Assembly: GCA_015487975.1 (NCBI GenBank)
Contig: WFOS01000070.1
Coordinates: 1 to 56,943, forward strand
DNA: 56,943 bases
Source of the DNA: Ardenticatena sp.
Lineage (GTDB): Bacteria; Chloroflexota; Anaerolineae; Ardenticatenales; Ardenticatenaceae
Direction of reading: 5' to 3'
Of the stretch, positions 25,866 through 31,913 are shown piece by piece (position 1 is the first letter of the stretch; every line of letters starts with the position of its first letter). The position numbers and the translations under genes are program-made. The notes under the pieces are model-generated. The model searched no databases. It was not told where the DNA came from and saw nothing but the letters and a program-made list of their open reading frames with translations.

Positions 25866-27251
25866 ATGACGACGCACGCTACCCCCATTGTCCCCGGCCC
25901 CACCTACGCCGAAATGTTGCACCCGTTCAACCTGCCGCGCGACCTGCGCGCACGGGTGGCCACCGCCGAAGATGAGTTCGACCCGCTCAACCTCTTTCGC
26001 ATCACCTGGAAGCCCGACGGGCTGAGCGTTCACCACGTGGTCTTACCGCCCCAACTGACGGGGGTGGCCTGCAACATCATCGTCATGCTGGGCGACCACT
26101 TCCCCAGCGGCAGCCACAAAGTTGGTCCTGCCTATGCCACGCTGGCAGAAGCCGAAGCCTTCGAGGGTTTGCGCCCCGGACAGAAAACCGTCGTTGGTCC
26201 CAGCACGGGCAACTTCGGCATCGGCACGGCCTACGTGGCGCGGTTGAAGGGCTACCGCGCCCTGGTGGTCATGCCCGACGACATGAGCGACGAGCGCTAC
26301 GAGCGCATCCGCCGCTACGGAGGCGACCTGGACCTAACGCCCGGCACCGAGAGCGACGTGATCTTGACGCTGGAGCGCACCCACGAGCAGTACATGCGCA
26401 CCCCCAATTACAAGGTGCTGGCGCAGTTCGAGCTGTTGCCCAACTACCGCTTCCACCGCTACGTGACAGGCAACTCGGCTATCGAGGTAGCGCGCCAATA
26501 TGGCAATGGGCGCGTAAGCGCCTTCGTGAGTGCGCCGGGCAGCGCGGGCACGATTGCCGCGGGCGACGAAATCAAGCAGGTCTTCCCCGACGCGGTGGTG
26601 GTGGCCCTGGAGCCGCGCGAGTGCCCCACGCTCTTCAGCGGCGGGCAGGGCGTGCACCGCATCGAGGGCATCGGCGACAAGATGGTGACGCTCATCCACA
26701 ACGTGCTCACCACCGACTACGTGATGCTCATCCACGACGAGGAGACCATCCGCGGCACGAAGGTCATCCAGGACGGTACGGACGTGCTGGTCGAGGCACT
26801 GGGCGTGCCGCGCGAGCAAGCCGAGGCGCTGCGCGGGCACTTTGGCCCCAGCGGGGTTTGCAACGTGATTGGCGCCATCAAGACGGCCAAACTGCTGGGG
26901 CTGGGCCCCGACGACAACGTGGTCACGGTGGCAACCGACGGCTTCGACCGCTACCCCAGCGTCATGCGCGACCTGGAAGCGCGCTGGGGGCGCCCCATCA
27001 CCACCGACGACCTGGAGATGTGGGCGAAAGCGGCCTTCCTAGGGGCGACCACGCATGAAGTGCTGGAAACACGCTCGATGGCTGCCAAGCAGCGCCTGCA
27101 CGAGATGAAGAAAGCCCTCTGGACGCGCTTCGGCTACGACGAGGAATACCTCGACCGCATGATGACGCCCGACTTCTGGGAAGCGGAGTACGAGCGCATT
27201 GCGGAGATCGATGAGGCGATTGCGGCGTTGCGGGAACGTGGAAGATGGTGA
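25866..27251 (+). CDS. Fold-type II PLP-dependent enzyme (cysteine synthase/threonine dehydratase superfamily)
   Basis: A 461-residue protein with the fold-type II layout: SGSHKVGPAYA with the likely PLP lysine, GPSTGNFGIGTAYVA for substrate or phosphate, VVMPDDMSDERYERIRRYGG and the glycine-rich SAPGSAGTIAAGDEI loop. A ~90-residue C-terminal helical tail is longer than in CysK. Specificity cannot be assigned; amino-acid lyase or synthase activity is likely. AAGGAG is 6 nt before the ATG at 25866. Codon use is richer in GAG, GAC and CTG than in neighbouring housekeeping genes, hinting at a different history. It shares a transcript with the HepT pair. Confidence 0.82.
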   Translation: MTTHATPIVPGPTYAEMLHPFNLPRDLRARVATAEDEFDPLNLFRITWKPDGLSVHHVVLPPQLTGVACNIIVMLGDHFPSGSHKVGPAYATLAEAEAFEGLRPGQKTVVGPSTGNFGIGTAYVARLKGYRALVVMPDDMSDERYERIRRYGGDLDLTPGTESDVILTLERTHEQYMRTPNYKVLAQFELLPNYRFHRYVTGNSAIEVARQYGNGRVSAFVSAPGSAGTIAAGDEIKQVFPDAVVVALEPRECPTLFSGGQGVHRIEGIGDKMVTLIHNVLTTDYVMLIHDEETIRGTKVIQDGTDVLVEALGVPREQAEALRGHFGPSGVCNVIGAIKTAKLLGLGPDDNVVTVATDGFDRYPSVMRDLEARWGRPITTDDLEMWAKAAFLGATTHEVLETRSMAAKQRLHEMKKALWTRFGYDEEYLDRMMTPDFWEAEYERIAEIDEAIAALRERGRW

Positions 27252-27257
27252 GGAGTA

Positions 27258-27294
27258 AGGTGCGACGCAGCTCCTGGGCAGATGCGTCGCACCT
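27258..27294 (+). terminator. Hairpin after the PLP enzyme gene
   Basis: A perfect 12-bp stem AGGTGCGACGCA (27258-27269) with 27283-27294 and a 13-nt loop, 6 nt after the stop. No U-tract follows, so termination efficiency is uncertain. Confidence 0.55.
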
Positions 27295-27629
27295 CCTGGG
27301 TGGGGCAGGCACGCCCCAAAAGCCTCGAAGACGGCCGAAGACAAATCTCCAGCGGTGAGCACACATTCCAGGGGGACTGGCTGGAAACGGTGATGGCCCC
27401 ACCAGGCTGCTCGGTAAGTGCGCCACACGCTGTTCGAGGGGCAGCACCCCCCGCCCTGCCACCAGCCTGTCGGCGCCCGAGGTCCCCGCTGAGCCCCCAC
27501 GCGCAATAAGCGGCCAACACCAGCACGGCATAGGTCCAGGTGCTCCAATCCCTTCTCCCCTCCAAGGTCATCAGCAACAGCGTGACGGTGTAGCGCCCGA
27601 CACTCAGCACCTCTGCCACCAAACTTCAG
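27295..27629. other. Non-coding or decayed stretch between the PLP enzyme gene and the mer operon
   Basis: No gene with a convincing start, ribosome site or family pattern on either strand. Minus-strand frames around 27460-27610 give a short hydrophobic peptide that looks like a membrane-protein or transposase relic but is not recognisable. The stretch marks the border between the MNT/HEPN-rich region and the mercury operon. Confidence 0.5.
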
Positions 27630-27655
27630 GTGCGCCCCTTTTCCCAGGGGCGCAC
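27630..27655 (-). terminator. Candidate terminator of the mer operon
   Basis: A perfect 10-bp GC-rich stem GTGCGCCCCT (27630-27639) with AGGGGCGCAC (27646-27655), loop of 6, located 38 nt after the last mer gene. The minus-strand tail after it is not strongly U-rich. Confidence 0.5.
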
Positions 27656-27692
27656 GTCGGTATGAATAGGGGAGAATAAGCGTGATGAAGAT

Positions 27693-28019
27693 TTACATCT
27701 CTTTACCGCGCAACAGCCAGTTGGTCAGGATCTGCCGGCGGTAGGGGTGTTTTGTTTCAGCAGCAGCACAAGATGTGCATGTTGACGTTTCGTCTTCTTC
27801 GGTGAGCCCCCAATGGAGTGCGAGGAAGAGGCTGACAACGAAAAGCACCGTTGAGACACCAAACCAGATGACGGTATGTCCTGCGAGCCAACTTCCCAGT
27901 GTCGTCCCCGCCGTGAACGTGAGTAAAAGGGGCAGCGTGATAGGCAAATGACATGGGCAGACGGCCAAGGCAAATGCGCCGGCAATGAAACTTTTGAAGG
28001 TGGTTGCCTGTGATTTCAT
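27693..28019 (-). CDS. merE: MerE-like mercury transporter with extra C-terminal CxxC
   Basis: A 108-residue protein with two to three transmembrane helices. The first helix contains AVCPCHLPI (Cys21, Cys23), and the TAGTTLGSWLAGH turn follows; this is the signature of MerE, a broad-spectrum importer of inorganic and organic mercury into the cytoplasm for reduction by MerA. Unlike typical ~78-residue MerE, it has a hydrophilic tail with a second cysteine pair, STCTSC (Cys81, Cys84), possibly for handing mercury to the reductase. AGGAGG is 5 nt before the ATG; the start is 1 nt after the ccdA stop, so the genes are coupled. Last gene of the mer operon. Confidence 0.82.
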   Translation of the reverse strand: MKSQATTFKSFIAGAFALAVCPCHLPITLPLLLTFTAGTTLGSWLAGHTVIWFGVSTVLFVVSLFLALHWGLTEEDETSTCTSCAAAETKHPYRRQILTNWLLRGKEM

Positions 28020-28020
28020 C

Positions 28021-28719
28021 TCATCCTCCTAGAATGAGTGGCAAATAGCGTCCTTGGTACCAAATGAGATAGAGACCAGCGAGAACGAGCAACGATGCCC
28101 CAATGCGGTGGACATACGGCAGGAGATGGCGGGTACGTTTGGCAATGCCTTGTTTGAAGAGTGCCAGACTGATGGCGAGGCTCGTGAGCACGAATGCCAT
28201 GCCACTGCCATACACAGCGAATGTGACGAGAACGTTGACCCAGGTGTTTTGTGGCAGACTTACGCCGACGACGGCCAGGAAGATGGGGAGCGTACAAGAA
28301 AGTGAAACAAGGCCATATGCCAGCCCAAAAAGATACATGGCTTTAGGAGAGCGTGCTTTTTCAGGTGTGAACGTTGGGAACGTGAACGGAAGGTTGCCGC
28401 CCAAAAGGAGCCAAACGCCAAGCAGCGTCAAGAGCACCCCAATGCCGACGCTGCTGAGTGGGAGATACCGCACGAGAAATCGGAGCCCAAAGGTGATGAT
28501 TGAGCCCATGAGTGTGAAGACTGTAAGAAACCCAAGGGTGATGAGCACGCCGGTGCGGATGCCCTCGATGATCCGTGTGTGTGTTGGTTGGGTCGCAAAA
28601 TTGGTATCATCCGTCCCCAGGTAATAGGCGACGAAAGACGGGAGCATCGCCCATCCGCAAGGATTGATAGTCGCTAGCATCCCCGCAGTAAATGCGAAGG
28701 CGAGATCGATGGCTGGCAT
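28021..28719 (-). CDS. ccdA: CcdA-type thiol/electron transfer membrane protein
   Basis: A 232-residue protein with six transmembrane helices of the CcdA/DsbD-beta family, which carries reducing equivalents from cytoplasmic thioredoxin across the membrane. The two redox cysteines are seen: Cys21 in TINPCGWAMLP and Cys142 in SLSCTLPIFL. AGGAGGAG precedes the ATG, 2 nt after the upstream stop. In a mer operon it may keep the cysteine (or selenocysteine) metal-binding site of the upstream protein reduced outside the membrane, rather than serve cytochrome c maturation; no other cytochrome maturation gene is nearby. Confidence 0.9.
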   Translation of the reverse strand: MPAIDLAFAFTAGMLATINPCGWAMLPSFVAYYLGTDDTNFATQPTHTRIIEGIRTGVLITLGFLTVFTLMGSIITFGLRFLVRYLPLSSVGIGVLLTLLGVWLLLGGNLPFTFPTFTPEKARSPKAMYLFGLAYGLVSLSCTLPIFLAVVGVSLPQNTWVNVLVTFAVYGSGMAFVLTSLAISLALFKQGIAKRTRHLLPYVHRIGASLLVLAGLYLIWYQGRYLPLILGG

Positions 28720-28721
28720 GC

Positions 28722-29126
28722 TTATTCTCCTCCTGACGGTAGAAATTCACTCGCAACCTCATACCCGAGGTCTTCGACCGTCTTGATGATGGTCGCTTTG
28801 TCGGTTTGCGATGGATCGAACGTGACGACGAGCGTACTTTGGTTCAAGTCTGCTTCGGCATCGATAACGCCCGGCACCTGCCGGACAAAGGCGACGGTTG
28901 TCGCCGAACAGCCGCTTCACGTCCACCCCCGAACGATGAACCCAACCGTGACGGTTTTTCCTGACGCGGGTTCATCGTCCTGTTGAAGGGGAATGGTGGG
29001 GCGCGACGTCATGTCGGACTGTGTCGGTATGGGCGTGTTCGCAGGGCGTGGTGCCTCTGTGTCGGGAGAGGACGCACAGGCGGTGATGAACCAGATGGCG
29101 ATGAATGCTCCAATGAACAGGTGCAT
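28722..29126 (-). CDS. Alternative: separate HMA lipoprotein (MerP-like) from an internal ATG
   Basis: An in-frame ATG at 29126 begins MHLFIGAFIAIWFITAC, a convincing lipoprotein signal with lipobox ITAC, followed by a 45-residue tether and the HMA domain (UGA at codon 70). This looks like a self-contained secreted MerP, and the upstream membrane protein looks complete without it, so two proteins may be made from one frame by internal initiation. The ribosome site is weak (AAAGAAG), which leaves fusion open. Confidence 0.45.
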
Positions 29127-29576
29127 CCGATGCTTCTTTTCGATTGCATCGAGGGGCGTGAAGAGCAGGCATGGGAGCGCACTGTGTTGTCGCCAGACGA
29201 GTGCTGGCAACGTCATGACCTCCCACCCTGGGTCGGCACGCCATGCAGCAATGAGCAGCGAGATGCCCACGTAGGCTGCCGCACCGATGAATCCTTCGCC
29301 ATGCCCAAGGATGAGCCCGTTGGGCATTCCCAATACCATGACGAGCCCAATGATGCCATTGGACAAGAACGCACCTCCCCAAGGGGAAAGGCGTTTCCTC
29401 CCACGCGACAATGCCCAACCGAGAAGGAGATAAAAACAGAAAAGCGCTAGGAAGACTCCACCGACACGTATGGCATATTGCCATGTCCATGTAGGCAGCA
29501 TTACCACAGCGCCGAGGAATAGCGCGCCAACCAAGAGACGTAAAAGACGGCCAATTGTTCCGGGGGATGTTTTCAT
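28722..29576 (-). CDS. Membrane protein fused to a heavy-metal-associated domain, with in-frame UGA at the metal-binding site (putative selenoprotein)
   Basis: Read through one UGA, the frame encodes 284 residues. Residues 1-150: four-helix membrane protein with GHGEGFIGAAAYVG, DPGWEVMTLP and CLLFTPLDAIE, like small unnamed proteins seen in Gram-positive and Chloroflexota mer operons. Residues 151-200: a lipoprotein-like signal (FITAC) and a P/T-rich tether. Residues ~205-284: a MerP/HMA domain. Its motif reads VRGWT-UGA-SGCSATTV, so position 220 is UGA where GMTCxxC has its first cysteine; Cys223 remains. The following 64 codons are open and fully HMA-like (VPGVIDAEADL, VVTFDPSQTD, VEDLGYEV). 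The ATG at 29576 has AGGAGGT upstream. Selenocysteine is the favoured reading; a nonsense mutation is the alternative. Confidence 0.7.
28890..28905 (-). promoter_or_regulatory. SECIS-like hairpin after the in-frame UGA
   Basis: Exactly 11 nt after the UGA (28919-28917) the RNA forms GGCGAC-AACC-GUCGCC, a perfect 6-bp stem. The 11-nt distance equals that in the E. coli fdhF SECIS. The loop lacks the G expected among its first two positions in the common bacterial SECIS model. A second hairpin, CCGGC-AGGU-GCCGG, begins about 33 nt after the UGA and has a G in its loop. Confidence 0.45.
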
Positions 29577-29630
29577 AAACCGACCTCCTGCAAGGTGTTT
29601 TTGAGGGTTGTCTTGTCCGATTGCGTTCAT

Positions 29631-31259
29631 TTACCCAGCACAGCAACTCAGCGCTTCGACATCCTTTTCGAAGGCAATCGCTGCCAGTTTGATGGCTTCG
29701 GCGTTCGTGAGATACGGGAACAGAGTTTCACGTATCTCGCTGACGGTGAGCCCCAATTTGAGCGCAAGGGCGGCGATTTGGATGATGTCGCCAGCTTCTG
29801 GGGCAAGGATGTGCGCACCCAAGAGGCGATCGGTGTTGGCATCGGCCACCAATTTGACCAGCCCACGTGTATCGCGTGCAGCCAGCGCACGTGGAACATG
29901 GGCCATTGACAATTCGCTGACGTGGACGGTGTATCCTTGCGCGCGGGCTTGCGCTTCGGTGAGCCCGGCGGAGGCGATTTGAGGGTCGGTAAAGGTAACG
30001 CGCGGAATGTAATCGGTGCGATACACCTTGCCAGCACCGGTGAGCGCGTTTTCGGCGGCAAGCGCCCCCGCATAAGCAGCAACGTACACGAACATGTCAC
30101 GCCCAGTGATGTCGCCAGCGGCATACACGTAAGGATTGGTGGTGCGCAATGTCTCGTCTACGATGACTTCGCCACGTTTGCCACGTTCGACCCCTGCATC
30201 TTCCAGGCCCAAACCATCCGTGTTGGGGCGACGCCCAGTGGCGACGAGCACGTATTCGGCGCTCACTTGGCGTCCATCTTTGGCATGCAGCGTCACACGC
30301 CCAGGTGTGGAAACGACCTTCTCTGTTTCGAAGCTGGTTTCGAAGAGGAGCCCTTCCTGTTCGAGCGCTTCTTGCAAGGCTGCGCTGATGGTTTCATCCT
30401 CGAAGGGAGCAATGCGTGGCATGAGTTCGACGACGGTCACAGGGACACCGGCGCGGGCGAAGATTTGGGCTTGTTCGAGTCCGACGGCGTTTGCGCCCAG
30501 AACGATGAGCGAACGGGGGAGCGTGCGCATGGCCATCGCCGTCGTGCTAGTGAGTACCGGCGCGTCGGCCAAACCCGGAATGGGTGGAATCCAGGGGGAG
30601 GCGCCTGTGGCCAGGATGATGGCATCCGGTGTGTAGGTCGTATCGCCAATGGCGACACGGTTTTCGCCGAGAAGCCGAGCACGTCCTTCGACGTAGGTAA
30701 TGGTTGGGTAAGCCGCCAACACATCAAGATATTTGGCTTGCCGCAGTTCGGCCACCAATTCATCTTTGTGCGCGACGACTTGCGCCCAGTTGAGTGCTCC
30801 TTTGCTGGTATGAACGCCGCGGAAGGGGTGTTCACCAGCGCGGTGATACTGCTCCATCGCGCGGATGAGGGCTTTGCTGGGGACACAGCCCACGTTGACG
30901 CATGTGCCGCCGATGGGCCCATCGTTGACAAGGAGCACATGTGCCCCCAGCTCACTGGCTTTGATAGCGGCGGCGAATCCTGCTGAGCCCCCCCCAATGA
31001 CCATGATGGTCGCGCCTTCCGCTGATGGCTGGTTGTCGTGCTGAGGCGCGAGGCGGGCACGGTAGCCGGCTTCTTCGACGGCGCTCACCAAGGCGCTGGG
31101 ATCGACTTCGGAACCCAATGTGACGATGGCGCGCTTACTTTCCCACCCAGGTACATGAGCGTCGGCCACGCCGGGGAGACGTTCGAGTGCCTGTTCGACG
31201 TGCGCGGCGCACGAGGCGCAGGTCATGCCTTCGACAATAAGTTCGATCTGTTTGGACAT
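29631..31259 (-). CDS. merA: Mercuric reductase
   Basis: A 542-residue flavoprotein reducing Hg(II) to Hg(0) with NADPH. An N-terminal HMA domain (residues 1-70) has GMTCASC (Cys14, Cys17). The FAD-binding VIGGGSAGFAAA is followed by the redox pair GGTCVNVGC (Cys120, Cys125), a NAD(P)H domain, and a dimerisation domain. The C-terminus ends L-S-C-C-A-G, the vicinal cysteine pair unique to MerA among disulfide reductases. GGGAGGA precedes the ATG. It follows merR and has its own MerR-type promoter (31293-31323). Confidence 0.97.
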   Translation of the reverse strand: MSKQIELIVEGMTCASCAAHVEQALERLPGVADAHVPGWESKRAIVTLGSEVDPSALVSAVEEAGYRARLAPQHDNQPSAEGATIMVIGGGSAGFAAAIKASELGAHVLLVNDGPIGGTCVNVGCVPSKALIRAMEQYHRAGEHPFRGVHTSKGALNWAQVVAHKDELVAELRQAKYLDVLAAYPTITYVEGRARLLGENRVAIGDTTYTPDAIILATGASPWIPPIPGLADAPVLTSTTAMAMRTLPRSLIVLGANAVGLEQAQIFARAGVPVTVVELMPRIAPFEDETISAALQEALEQEGLLFETSFETEKVVSTPGRVTLHAKDGRQVSAEYVLVATGRRPNTDGLGLEDAGVERGKRGEVIVDETLRTTNPYVYAAGDITGRDMFVYVAAYAGALAAENALTGAGKVYRTDYIPRVTFTDPQIASAGLTEAQARAQGYTVHVSELSMAHVPRALAARDTRGLVKLVADANTDRLLGAHILAPEAGDIIQIAALALKLGLTVSEIRETLFPYLTNAEAIKLAAIAFEKDVEALSCCAG

Positions 31260-31292
31260 GGGGTTCCTCCCGATGATGAATGTTTCATCGAG

Positions 31293-31323
31293 AGTCTACA
31301 CCTTCCAGTGGCTGGAATGTCAA
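31293..31323 (-). promoter_or_regulatory. MerR-type promoter/operator of merA
   Basis: On the minus strand TTGACA (31323-31318), a 19-nt spacer, TAGACT (31298-31293). The spacer holds the dyad TTCCAG-N3-CTGGAA. The overlong 19-bp spacing with a centred dyad is the hallmark of promoters untwisted by MerR-family activators. Confidence 0.9.
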
Positions 31324-31350
31324 GGGGGAATGGGGATTGGAAAATGGAGA

Positions 31351-31755
31351 TTACGCTTTTTCGCTCACCAGGTGGCAAATACATTGCTTGCCTTCGATAT
31401 CATCCGTCGGGAACGTTTGCCCCAGGTCGTAGAGCGTGCGCAGTTCTCTTTCCAGGTGTTGCAATTCGCGGATACGGTCGGCGATCTCGTCGGCTTTTTC
31501 TTTCAGTCGGTCGAGGAGTACACGGCAGGGGGCTTCACCCCGTTCACGAAGTGCAATGATTTCTTTGATTTCGTCCAACGACAAGTTCAAACGCCGCGCA
31601 CCGACCACGAGTCGCAATCGTTCGACATCATGCTCATCGTAAATACGATACCCATTTGGAGCGCGCTTCGGCGCCGGCAAGACACCAATTTCCTCGTAAT
31701 AACGAATCGTCTTGGGCGAAACACCCGTCCGCTTGGCCAATTCTCGAATGTGCAT
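31351..31755 (-). CDS. merR: MerR-family metal-responsive regulator
   Basis: A 134-residue regulator with an N-terminal winged helix (MHIRELAKRTGVSPKTIRYYEE) and a dimerisation helix. Candidate metal ligands are Cys77 (EAPCRVLL) and the C-terminal CIC-H set (Cys125, Cys127, His128 in GKQCICHL). Classical Hg-specific MerR uses three cysteines spaced differently (near 82, 117 and 126), so this sensor is of a related but distinct layout closer to generic heavy-metal MerR members. AGGAGGT is 6 nt before the ATG. It is encoded on the same strand as merA with the operator between them. Confidence 0.88.
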   Translation of the reverse strand: MHIRELAKRTGVSPKTIRYYEEIGVLPAPKRAPNGYRIYDEHDVERLRLVVGARRLNLSLDEIKEIIALRERGEAPCRVLLDRLKEKADEIADRIRELQHLERELRTLYDLGQTFPTDDIEGKQCICHLVSEKA

Positions 31756-31793
31756 GACCTACCTCCTCACGCTCCACTCTCCTCTCTTCCCCC

Positions 31794-31822
31794 ATTCTAC
31801 CTCCCCTCTTCCCTACCACCAA
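31794..31822 (-). promoter_or_regulatory. Candidate merR promoter
   Basis: Minus strand TTGGTG (31822-31817), 17-nt spacer, TAGAAT (31799-31794). The region 31760-31850 is almost all pyrimidine on the plus strand, which gives a purine-only merR leader. The -35 match is weak. Confidence 0.35.
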
Positions 31823-31913
31823 CCAACACCTGCTTTCTTCCCTCGCGCTTGTCGCGCTTGCTTGTTCGTGCCATCATACCCATCGACAACCAACTGCACA
31901 CGAGGCAGTGCCT

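Noticed and set aside
27295-27629. Small overlapping frames on both strands
   Set aside because: None has a ribosome site, a family pattern or codon use like the neighbours; listed only as a decayed or non-coding stretch.
28722-28919. UGA in the HMA protein read as tryptophan (recoded genetic code)
   Set aside because: All other genes in the window use UGA as a normal stop, for example guaB-side reductase, ccdA and plsC.
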